Positions 1 to 5,469 of a stretch of 5,829 bases of DNA are shown here, piece by piece. This DNA comes from JAYEIA01 sp964472505 (GTDB lineage: Bacteria; Bacteroidota; Bacteroidia; Bacteroidales; JAADGE01), in contig CAYYQW010000139.1 of the NCBI GenBank assembly GCA_964472505.1, positions 1 to 5,829 on the forward strand. The letters are read 5' to 3'. A model generated the notes under the pieces. The model saw only the letters and a list, made by a program, of their open reading frames with translations. It was not told the origin of the DNA and ran no database searches. Every line of letters starts with the position of its first letter. Position 1 is the first letter of the stretch. The position numbers and the translations under genes are program-made.

Positions 1-11
1 GTGCCTAATTC

Positions 12-55
12 AAAAAATGAATAAAATTCTTATTCGGGTCTATAATTTTAGACCC
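12..55 (-). terminator. Hairpin terminator overlapping the phosphatase stop codon
   Basis: Read on the minus strand, a 7-bp stem GGGTCTA/TAGACCC (36-42 and 49-55, loop of 6) contains the phosphatase stop codon (40-42). A second, AT-rich stem GAATAA/TTATTC (19-24 and 30-35, loop of 5) follows directly, then a run of six T (12-17 on the plus strand as A). The arrangement fits an intrinsic terminator. The second stem is weak, so the first, GC-richer hairpin may do most of the work. Confidence 0.6.
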
Positions 56-1977
56 ATTAAGGTAATATCATCGCGCTGCTCGGCATTCTGTTGAAATTCA
101 TCCAATTCTCCGGCCACAAATTTGTGTTGTTCCGAGATATCCAATTTAACAGCCTCTTTCAACATCATTCGTATTCGGTGGGTACCAAACTTTTTCCTGT
201 TCGCATTGTTTTGGTCGGCCAATCCGTCGCTCATCATATAAATAAATGAGCCCGAAGGCAAAGTCATTTGATGTGAAGTAAAATCAATCATATCGTAATG
301 CGGACTGCCGATTTCTTTTACATCGCCGCGCAATCGTGTAAGCGAATCCGAGCCGGCTTCTTTTATAAAAACAGCCTGTTTAGCTCCGCTAAATACCAGC
401 TCACAATGCTCGTTACCAATCTTCTCTATTCGCACCAAAGACAGTACCATGCCGTCACGATTATTGCCGTCATCTGTTTGAAACAAGCGAAAAACTTTAT
501 CGTGCATTTTTTCCAAAATCTTAAGCGTGTCGGTTTCTTTTTCCGAAATCACAATTTCATCCAAAATACGATTGCCCACAAAAGACATAAAGGCTCCGGG
601 CACACCGTGTCCGGTACAATCAACAACGGCTGCAAAAAAATATTTGCGTCCTGATTTTTCCAAGGTTTTTGCCCAAAAAAAGTCTCCCGACACATAATCT
701 TTTGGGCGATACAAAACAAAACTTTCAAAAAAATCTGAAATTGAGCTCAGCTGCGGCAATACGGCAGCCTGAATGGTTTTAGCATATCGAATTCCGGCAT
801 TGATTTGCGAATAACTATCTTCCAGCCGCTTATTGGCTGCATCCAGAATTTCGGTTTGATGTTCTAATTGCTTTTTTTGCACCAATATTTCCTCATTTTT
901 CTCTGACAGCATTTTATTGATACGATTTTTTAACCGGTAATTCCTAAAAATAAAATATGCAATGACAGCCAGCAAAAGGGCAACAGATATTGCAATGTAG
1001 AGATAAAACTTATGTTTTTTAATGGTCATTTCCTGCTCATCCAGAGAAGTCCTTTGCCGGGCAATTAATTCTTTGTTCTCGCGAATGGCATGCTCAAGTT
1101 CCGACAATGTTTTACGGCTCTTTTGAATTTCCTCTCTGTATTCCAAAGCCTCTTTATTAACCGCTTCAGTGCGTTTTTTGCTCAAAGCCAATGCTTGTTG
1201 TCCCTGCATAAGCAATAAATCTTGTTTTTCTAATCTTTCACGGCCTTCTTCAAGGCGTTTTTCCATTCGCTGAAGCTGTTGTTCTTGTTTTTCTAAGATT
1301 CTGCGTTGCTGTTTTATTTGCCGGCCCTGATAACTGATTGCTTTCAGTTGCTCATCCATAGATTCTTTTTGGTTTTCGATTTTACGCGTCTGAGCCTCCA
1401 CGCGAGAAATCTCTCTTTTCAAGCGCTTTTGCATGTCTCTGTATATATTAATTGCATCAATTTCATTGCCTCCAAGCAGAAGCAATTTTTGAGATACCTG
1501 AATATCGGCAGCAGAAATGGCCAGCGGATTAATTTCAAAATTAACGGTGCCGTTTTCATCAATAAAATTAATCATTATCAATTCTTTTTTATCGACTTCA
1601 TCACTTACACGCAAAATTCTGCGGCCGTCGGTCATACCGGCAATATCGCGTATGCGCTTATTATACGAACGCGGAATATAGAGAATATGGGCATTAAACG
1701 TATCCAATTCCGAAAAGCCGACTTTGCGAACTTCAATTCCTAAACCTTCGATTGTTTTCCCGGCCAAATTTTCTGAGAAAGCCTCATACATCTTCCGGTC
1801 CGATTTCATGACGCCTACCACAAAGTGGTCGGAATCATGCATCTCGGGCCAAACCAAAGATTGCGCAAATTTGTAGATGAAAACCGACTTAAGTTCCTCT
1901 TCCGAATACTGTGCTTTGGCTTTAGCTGCCGACAACAGCAACAAAAGCGCAAACAAAAACATCTTTATCCTACTCAT
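40..1977 (-). CDS. Transmembrane YfiR-domain SpoIIE/PP2C serine phosphatase
   Basis: Predicted inner-membrane signalling protein of 645 residues. Residues 1-22 are a signal peptide (basic start, L-rich core, AKA before Gln). Residues 26-174 match the YfiR/DUF4154 periplasmic domain (YKFAQSLVWP near the start, FEINPLA and SQKLLLLGG near the end). A Glu/Lys/Gln-rich coiled coil follows (about 178-320), then one membrane helix (324-346) with a basic inner flank, a short second coiled coil, and a SpoIIE-type PP2C phosphatase (about 396-645). Metal-binding motifs are intact: SGDFFW (D432), DCTGHGVPGAF (D453), SDGLAD (D584) and RDDIT (D636/D637). SpoIIE phosphatases usually dephosphorylate STAS anti-sigma-factor antagonists, but no such partner lies in this window. 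The start at 1977 was chosen because it places the signal peptide at the N-terminus. An in-frame ATG at 2073 would add 32 residues and run through the tRNA promoter. The family call is firm; the stimulus and target are unknown. Confidence 0.93.
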   Translation of the reverse strand: MSRIKMFLFALLLLLSAAKAKAQYSEEELKSVFIYKFAQSLVWPEMHDSDHFVVGVMKSDRKMYEAFSENLAGKTIEGLGIEVRKVGFSELDTFNAHILYIPRSYNKRIRDIAGMTDGRRILRVSDEVDKKELIMINFIDENGTVNFEINPLAISAADIQVSQKLLLLGGNEIDAINIYRDMQKRLKREISRVEAQTRKIENQKESMDEQLKAISYQGRQIKQQRRILEKQEQQLQRMEKRLEEGRERLEKQDLLLMQGQQALALSKKRTEAVNKEALEYREEIQKSRKTLSELEHAIRENKELIARQRTSLDEQEMTIKKHKFYLYIAISVALLLAVIAYFIFRNYRLKNRINKMLSEKNEEILVQKKQLEHQTEILDAANKRLEDSYSQINAGIRYAKTIQAAVLPQLSSISDFFESFVLYRPKDYVSGDFFWAKTLEKSGRKYFFAAVVDCTGHGVPGAFMSFVGNRILDEIVISEKETDTLKILEKMHDKVFRLFQTDDGNNRDGMVLSLVRIEKIGNEHCELVFSGAKQAVFIKEAGSDSLTRLRGDVKEIGSPHYDMIDFTSHQMTLPSGSFIYMMSDGLADQNNANRKKFGTHRIRMMLKEAVKLDISEQHKFVAGELDEFQQNAEQRDDITLMGLKL

Positions 1978-2055
1978 AGCCCCATTAATTTTCTGTCCGG
2001 AATTTCTAAGGCTTAAATATAGATATAAATATTGGTGATTAAAAAAGGATTTTTT

Positions 2056-2086
2056 TTTGCACAAGACAAACATTTATTTAATTTTG
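2056..2086 (+). promoter_or_regulatory. Bacteroidota-type promoter of the tRNA pair
   Basis: TTTG at 2056-2059 and TAATTTTG at 2079-2086 match the known Bacteroidota sigma factor pattern (TTTG / TAnnTTTG) exactly, with a 19-base spacer. Transcription would start about 5-7 bases downstream, near 2091-2093, a few bases before the tRNA-Leu 5' end at 2097. This is the best promoter in the window and supports the phylum assignment. Confidence 0.85.
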
Positions 2087-2096
2087 CGCTGCATTT

Positions 2097-2180
2097 GCCC
2101 GAGTGGCGGAATTGGTAGACGCGTTGGTCTCAAAAACCAATGGCAGCAATGCCGTGCCGGTTCGACCCCGGCCTCGGGTA
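2097..2180 (+). tRNA. tRNA-Leu, anticodon CAA
   Basis: Complete class II cloverleaf of 84 bases. The acceptor arms GCCCGAG (2097-2103) and CTCGGGT (2173-2179) pair with a terminal G-U, followed by discriminator A at 2180. Anticodon stem TTGGT/ACCAA holds loop CTCAAAA with anticodon CAA at 2131-2133, reading UUG. A long variable arm (GGCA/TGCC, 2142-2153) is typical of tRNA-Leu. T stem GCCGG/CCGGC holds TTCGACC. The 3' CCA is not encoded (CTT follows) and must be added after transcription. It shares a promoter and terminator with the tRNA-Ala five bases downstream. Confidence 0.97.
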
Positions 2181-2185
2181 CTTTG

Positions 2186-2259
2186 GGGGCCATAGCTCAG
2201 TTGGCTAGAGCGCGTGACTGGCAGTCACGAGGTCAGGGGTTCGACTCCCCTTGGCTCCA
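2186..2259 (+). tRNA. tRNA-Ala, anticodon GGC
   Basis: Complete 74-base cloverleaf. Acceptor GGGGCCA (2186-2192) pairs with TGGCTCC (2252-2258), including the G3-U70 wobble that is the alanine identity element; the discriminator is A. Anticodon stem CGTGA/TCACG encloses CTGGCAG, with GGC at 2220-2222 reading GCC. T arm AGGGG/CCCCT holds TTCGACT. No CCA is encoded. It lies 5 bases after tRNA-Leu and directly before a strong terminator, so the two are almost certainly one transcript. Confidence 0.97.
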
Positions 2260-2260
2260 C

Positions 2261-2294
2261 AAAAAGCCCGCAGCTTTCTGCGGGCTTTTTTTTT
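2261..2294 (+). terminator. Intrinsic terminator of the tRNA operon
   Basis: GCCCGCAG (2266-2273), loop CTTT, CTGCGGGC (2278-2285), then nine T (2286-2294). Five A ahead of the stem can extend pairing with the T run. It begins two bases after the tRNA-Ala 3' end and is a textbook rho-independent terminator. Confidence 0.95.
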
Positions 2295-2353
2295 GTGTAT
2301 TTTTCTCCCCCGGTCGCTTGAAGGGTATTATGTCACCGGAAAAAGAAAAATAT

Positions 2354-2361
2354 TATCTTTG
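2354..2361 (+). promoter_or_regulatory. Possible -7 promoter element TATCTTTG
   Basis: TATCTTTG matches TAnnTTTG. A -33 TTTG or TTG at the right distance is not seen (TATG at 2329-2332 is the closest). It could drive the AT-rich gene at 2505 with a leader of about 140 bases. Alternatively it could drive a 25-codon frame that starts at 2367, where transcription would be expected to begin. The match may also be chance in AT-rich DNA. Confidence 0.35.
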
Positions 2362-2504
2362 TGATAATGAAGCAAAAAACATCCCTGTTAAGAAATAAAT
2401 CAAAATTAGAATTTATCATAATTCGCAGGCCTTACAAAAGATAGCGGGCAGATAGTTTATATAATTTAAATACAAAAAGTAACTAATACGATAAAACTCT
2501 TTTT

Positions 2505-2954
2505 ATGAATAGAATCTTATTTAGCATAAATAATATAGATTTAAAATATATAATTAAAGATGATTATATTGAAAAATGCGCCGTTAGAAAGAAACAATAC
2601 TCTTTCTTCACAAGAAAAAAAATCGTTAAATACCTAAAGACTAATCAATTATTTGACATATGTGATTTAACGGAGTGTATTATTTGTAAACAATTAGCTC
2701 AGCATTATGAAACTTGGTACACCGATGAAGAATGGGTTTGGAGTGGCGATATTATACATTACATAAAAAAACATAACTTGACTTTACCTGATGAATTTTT
2801 ATCTTCAATCAAAAACAATAAATTCAAGAATGGAAAAATTTCTAAAGCCAAATTAGAAAAATTAGAAGCAAACCAACAAGTGTTAGAAATTGCCCGGAAA
2901 CATCATCCTATTGATTTTGATGCCCCGCCCTATCCGCAAGCAAATGAAAACTAA
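2505..2954 (+). CDS. Hypothetical 149-residue protein, AT-rich orphan
   Basis: I do not recognise this protein. It has no signal peptide or membrane helix, so it is probably cytoplasmic. It is Lys/Ile/Asn-rich, with a basic first half (RKKQYSFFTRKK near residues 28-39), four Cys (26, 53, 58, 61; the last three spaced C-x4-C-x2-C), a Trp/acidic patch (WYTDEEWVW, about 71-79) and a proline-containing tail (DFDAPPYPQ). The three clustered Cys could bind metal, but there is no fourth ligand I can name. Base composition is odd: only 9 of 60 bases are G or C at 2521-2580, against 35 of 60 at 4021-4080 in the lipoprotein gene. The ATG at 2505 has an AT-rich leader and no Shine-Dalgarno. It sits alone behind the tRNA terminator, and composition plus position suggest possible acquisition by transfer. 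It is likely a real gene; its function is unknown. Confidence 0.65.
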   Translation: MNRILFSINNIDLKYIIKDDYIEKCAVRKKQYSFFTRKKIVKYLKTNQLFDICDLTECIICKQLAQHYETWYTDEEWVWSGDIIHYIKKHNLTLPDEFLSSIKNNKFKNGKISKAKLEKLEANQQVLEIARKHHPIDFDAPPYPQANEN

Positions 2955-2988
2955 AAAACAAAGAGCTGAGCGCATGCCTTTGATTCCG

Positions 2989-3127
2989 GCTCGCGCGCCT
3001 TTGCGGCAACATAAATCGGTTTTGGCTTCTGCCCGACCACACGTTTTGAAGTCCGCCGGACGTTCAAAAGTGTTTCGGTTTTTCTTGAAAGCATGAGCCG
3101 ATCGCAAGCTTTGTAATGCGTGCGAGC
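2989..3127. repeat. Imperfect palindromic intergenic repeat, copy A
   Basis: Non-coding and GC-rich. The ends are inverted: GCTCGCGCGC (2989-2998) against GCGTGCGAGC (3118-3127), one wobble. Inside, ATCGG/CCGAT pair again. At the centre is a strong hairpin (3039-3073): ACAC, TTTTGAA and GTCC pair with GGAC, TTCAAAA and GTGT around a GCC loop, with one bulged G on each arm. The segment 3055-3082 recurs exactly at 4983-5010, and the left end recurs near 4799 and 4961. It starts 34 bases after the orphan gene. It may be a dispersed repeat, a MITE-like relic or a structured RNA; the sequence alone does not decide. Confidence 0.65.
3055..3082 (+). repeat. 28-base exact direct repeat, left copy
   Basis: This 28-base segment (starts GCCGGACGTTC, ends TTTCGGTTTT) is identical to 4983-5010 and in the same orientation. 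The two copies are 1928 bases apart and bracket the lipoprotein gene. Similarity continues leftwards at about 16 of 23 positions. The left copy forms the right half of the central hairpin of copy A. Confidence 0.9.
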
Positions 3128-3194
3128 GGCGGGGCTAAAACATCAACACCATAAGTTTTATTGTGCTTTGTTAATTGTCCGTTATTCAGTAAAG

Positions 3195-3234
3195 ACAGAC
3201 GCTCAAAAGCCCAAAGGAGGTTTTGAACGTCTGT
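3195..3234. terminator. Terminator-like hairpin after the lipoprotein gene
   Basis: ACAGACG and TCAAAA (3195-3201, 3203-3208) pair with TTTTGA and CGTCTGT (3221-3226, 3228-3234): 13 pairs with one C/A mismatch around a 12-base loop. It lies 20 bases past the stop of the minus-strand lipoprotein gene and between convergent genes, so it may act in both directions. The U tracts are poor on both strands (TTTATATT on plus, TTTACTG on minus). Its right arm carries the 11-mer GACGTTCAAAA of the nearby repeat, inverted. Confidence 0.6.
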
Positions 3235-3254
3235 TTATATTCCAATACTGTTTA

Positions 3255-4703
3255 TCACTTGTTAATGGAATTACAAATTTCCGTAAACTCCGCCCTAAAT
3301 CCATACGGATCATAAGTTTGAGCACCGGAAGCCCATTGCTTAACATCAGACAGAGTCAGATTGCCCATATATTCCGAATTCTTCATAATCAAGCCTAAAC
3401 CTACAACCGAAACGGCAAAACGCGTATGCTCGGAGGATGATTCAAAAGCTTTGATTTCCCCGACAACATCCGTATTTATAAGCATATTACTTTCATTATT
3501 CGGCATTTTGTAGCGGAACTCTATGGCAGCCGGCGACTGCTGACTTGTACCGGCAGCAGGAATGATTTCATACAAGGCCGTAATGCTTTGCCCGGAACCG
3601 ATTTCGCCCGCATCCGTGGAATCTTCTTCAAACGCTTCCTCATCCATAAGGCGATTTTCATAACCGATTAAACGATATTTATCAACCTCAGCAGGATCAA
3701 AAATCAGTTTAATTTTACAATCTTTCGCTACGGTATAAAATTTAGAATATTCGTAGATAAACACTTTCTTTATCTGATTAATATTATCAATGTATTCATA
3801 ATTGCCGTTACCGTTGTTGGCCAATTGCTCCATCATGGCATCATTCAGATTTCCGGAACCTACGCCCAAAACAGTTAAGTAAATGCCGGTTTTTCGCTTT
3901 TCTTCAACCAATTTTACCAAGTCTTCGGTAGAGGAAGGCCCTACGTTGAAATCACCGTCGCTGCCTAATATCACACGATTATTGCCACCCGCCAAGAAGT
4001 ACTTCTGTGCTATTTCGTATGCAGTTGTAATTCCGGCTGCTCCCGCCGTGGAACCGCCGGCACCCAATTCGTCAATAATGCTTTTTATGCGATCTTTTTC
4101 ATCGCCGCGGCCGCCTTCCAAAAGCACGGCATCGGAACCGGCATAGGTCACAATGGAAATACGGTCTTGCTCACTGCATTGATCAACAAACAACTTAAAG
4201 CCGGTTTTCAGCACGCCCAATTTTTCCGGACTGTTCATAGAACCGGAAACATCAATCAAAAACACAAAATTGGCCGGTGCATCCTCTGCTTCAGGCATGC
4301 TTTTGCCCATTAGGCCTATTCGTATCAGCTCATGCTCCGTGTTCCACGGACAAACTGTTCTTTCTGTATTTATGGCCACACGGCCTTCGGCAGGCTGTTC
4401 ATAATCGAAATTAAAATAGTTCACAAACTCCTCAACCCGAACGGCTTCCGACGGGAAAGTCTGTCCCAGATTTACATAACGACGCATGTTGGAATACGAA
4501 GCGCCGTCGGCATCAATGGCAAATGTGGAAACGGGTTGATCAGCCGCACTTATAAACGGATTTTCACCGTAATCCTCATAGTTTTCGTTGTAAGTAAGTT
4601 CTCCGAGCGGTTCAATATAAGCTCCGTCTTCATTGCTGTATTCCTTATCGCAAGCCCACAGAAAAGTAAAAAGCAAGGGAAATAAATAAACAAATTTTTT
4701 CAT
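3255..4703 (-). CDS. YfbK-family von Willebrand factor type A lipoprotein
   Basis: A 482-residue predicted lipoprotein. Residues 1-17 form a hydrophobic signal ending in the lipobox LWAC, with Cys18 as the lipid-modified residue. After a short acidic linker comes the vWF N-terminal domain (about 48-125; NPF, STFAIDADGASYSNMRRY, VRVEEFVNYF, CPWN). Next is the VWA domain (about 144-315) with an intact MIDAS metal site: DVSGSM (D151, S153, S155), GGSTAG (T219) and SDGDFNVG (D249). The C-terminal YfbK/DUF3520 region (about 318-480) has AKDCKIKLIFDP, YRLIGYENR, DAGEIGSG and TALYEIIP. VWA domains bind protein ligands through Mg2+, so an envelope adhesion or scaffold role is likely, but the family's substrate is unknown. 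The start is fixed by the signal peptide; upstream is AT-rich without a Shine-Dalgarno. It stands alone, bracketed by direct repeats. I see no truncation. Confidence 0.95.
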   Translation of the reverse strand: MKKFVYLFPLLFTFLWACDKEYSNEDGAYIEPLGELTYNENYEDYGENPFISAADQPVSTFAIDADGASYSNMRRYVNLGQTFPSEAVRVEEFVNYFNFDYEQPAEGRVAINTERTVCPWNTEHELIRIGLMGKSMPEAEDAPANFVFLIDVSGSMNSPEKLGVLKTGFKLFVDQCSEQDRISIVTYAGSDAVLLEGGRGDEKDRIKSIIDELGAGGSTAGAAGITTAYEIAQKYFLAGGNNRVILGSDGDFNVGPSSTEDLVKLVEEKRKTGIYLTVLGVGSGNLNDAMMEQLANNGNGNYEYIDNINQIKKVFIYEYSKFYTVAKDCKIKLIFDPAEVDKYRLIGYENRLMDEEAFEEDSTDAGEIGSGQSITALYEIIPAAGTSQQSPAAIEFRYKMPNNESNMLINTDVVGEIKAFESSSEHTRFAVSVVGLGLIMKNSEYMGNLTLSDVKQWASGAQTYDPYGFRAEFTEICNSINK

Positions 4704-4794
4704 AATTTTATATGTTTGGTTTTACAGTAAACGAAAAGTTACGGAAAAAATTTCAAATACATACAAACTAAAACACTGCTAACGAAAGAGGCTG

Positions 4795-4816
4795 CACCGC
4801 TCGCGCGCGTTTGCAA
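4795..4816 (+). repeat. GC-rich 22-mer repeat, copy B1
   Basis: The 22 bases starting CACCGCTCGC and ending GTTTGCAA match 4957-4978 at 20 of 22 positions, in direct orientation. The core GCTCGCGCGC also equals the left end of copy A at 2989. It stands out as a GC-rich island in AT-rich DNA. Confidence 0.75.
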
Positions 4817-4948
4817 CTTCACTCTGATATTCAGACAGTTTTGAACTACCAGCTCTCATTTTTTTATGTTTAAGTTATCCGTGTAAAAGTAAAGCAGTAA
4901 ATTTATGAAATTTTTGGTTCACTTTATAAAATACCGGCGCATTTAAGC

Positions 4949-4979
4949 TTTGCAAACACCGCTCGCACGTGTTTGCAAA
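4949..4979. repeat. Perfect 11-bp inverted repeat within copy B2
   Basis: TTTGCAAACAC (4949-4959) is the exact reverse complement of GTGTTTGCAAA (4969-4979), with a 9-base loop CGCTCGCAC. It contains repeat copy B2 (4957-4978) and lies 3 bases before the right copy of the 28-base direct repeat. The loop plus one stem base, CCGCTCGCAC, occurs inverted at 3120-3129 at the end of copy A. No T run follows, so it does not look like an ordinary terminator. Confidence 0.8.
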
Positions 4980-4982
4980 TCT

Positions 4983-5010
4983 GCCGGACGTTCAAAAGTG
5001 TTTCGGTTTT
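4983..5010 (+). repeat. 28-base exact direct repeat, right copy
   Basis: Identical to 3055-3082. Together with the hairpin just before it, this forms a degenerate relative of copy A. The right half of copy A (the inverted GCGTGCGAGC end) is not found after it. Confidence 0.9.
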
Positions 5011-5128
5011 CGTTAAACTATGACCAGCGCCTCTGCTTCAAGCGGCAACACGGATGAAAACCAAAGTACTCGTTTATCCTTTTAATTGAATTCTAACGGC
5101 AATGGATTACTATTGTAAAATTTTTACT

Positions 5129-5136
5129 TATATTTG
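5129..5136 (+). promoter_or_regulatory. Probable -7 element for the toxin-antitoxin operon
   Basis: TATATTTG matches TAnnTTTG. The nearest TTG (5113-5115) is only 13 bases upstream, shorter than the usual spacing, so the -33 half is poor. It would give a leader of about 105 bases before the antitoxin ATG at 5246. Confidence 0.4.
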
Positions 5137-5204
5137 TATTAAAGCAAATCGGATAAGAAGCTAATTTATGTTGGATTCTTAGCAAGCAAAAGCTCAAAGA
5201 TCTC

Positions 5205-5218
5205 TTTAATAAATTAAA
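5205..5218. promoter_or_regulatory. AT-rich palindrome, possible operator
   Basis: TTTAAT, two bases, ATTAAA: perfect 6-bp arms 27 bases before the antitoxin ATG. Type II antitoxins commonly bind palindromes in their own promoter, so it is a candidate autoregulatory site. AT palindromes of this size also arise by chance. Confidence 0.25.
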
Positions 5219-5245
5219 TTGCAGCACTTTAAAAACAAAGATACA

Positions 5246-5467
5246 ATGTTAGTTACGGTAAAATTGGATATGTCAAATGCAAAAGCTTCGGCTTTGTTAA
5301 ATTATATCAAAACACTTGATTTTGTTTACATTGACGAGAAATACACATTATCGGATGCGGAAAAACAAGCGGTGGAGGAAGGATTGGCTTCGTTGGATCG
5401 AGGCAAAAAGTTAACACATGAGGAAGTCATGAACAATATGAAAAAACGCTTTCCTAATCTGTTTTGA
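5246..5467 (+). CDS. Putative type II antitoxin
   Basis: A 73-residue protein, presumed to bind and neutralise the toxin encoded 2 bases downstream. The N-terminal part (MLVTVKLDMSNAKASALLNYIKTLDFV) is a predicted strand then helix. The charged C-terminal half (LSDAEKQAVEEGLASLDRGKKLTHEEVMNNMKKRFPNLF) resembles the toxin-binding tails of small Bacteroidota antitoxins, with the recurring pattern of a helix, G-K, then S/T-HEEVM. I cannot assign it to a named family (Phd, RelB or other) with confidence, nor see a clear DNA-binding domain. ATG 5246 is preferred over the TTG at 5219, which would add nine residues. The identification rests on size, tail and the partner gene. Confidence 0.8.
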   Translation: MLVTVKLDMSNAKASALLNYIKTLDFVYIDEKYTLSDAEKQAVEEGLASLDRGKKLTHEEVMNNMKKRFPNLF

Positions 5468-5469
5468 GT

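Larger units (their letters stand above)
4704..5245. other. 542-base non-coding region with repeats
   Basis: No credible gene on either strand. It holds the upstream region of the lipoprotein gene, two copies of a GC-rich 22-mer (4795 and 4957), a perfect 11-bp hairpin (4949-4979), the right copy of the 28-base direct repeat (4983-5010), and the presumed promoter of the toxin-antitoxin pair. The middle (about 4850-4945) is AT-rich and I see nothing in it. No convincing promoter for the lipoprotein gene was found. Confidence 0.7.

Noticed and set aside
298..1743. Plus-strand frames inside the phosphatase gene
   Set aside because: Antisense to a clear multi-domain protein, with no recognisable features of their own.
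1978..2073. Longer phosphatase start at the ATG at 2073
   Set aside because: It would put 32 non-signal residues before a clear signal peptide and would run through the tRNA promoter's -33 element.
2057..2398. Open frame of 113 codons on the plus strand
   Set aside because: It runs through both tRNA genes and the terminator; it is open by chance.
2890..3096. Short frames on both strands across the end of the orphan gene and the repeat
   Set aside because: They overlap the orphan gene and the palindromic repeat; the opposite-strand frame mirrors the same GC-rich DNA. No protein features.
3883..4146. Plus-strand frames inside the lipoprotein gene
   Set aside because: Antisense shadows of a well-conserved coding region; Pro/Ser-rich nonsense composition.
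4795..4978. CRISPR array
   Set aside because: Only two unit copies 162 bases apart, no regular spacers and no cas genes.
3039..5018. Integron attC sites flanking the lipoprotein gene
   Set aside because: A GTTAAAC at 5012-5018 fits GTTRRRY, but no RYYYAAC partner lies at the proper distance, copy A lacks both core sites, and there is no integrase.
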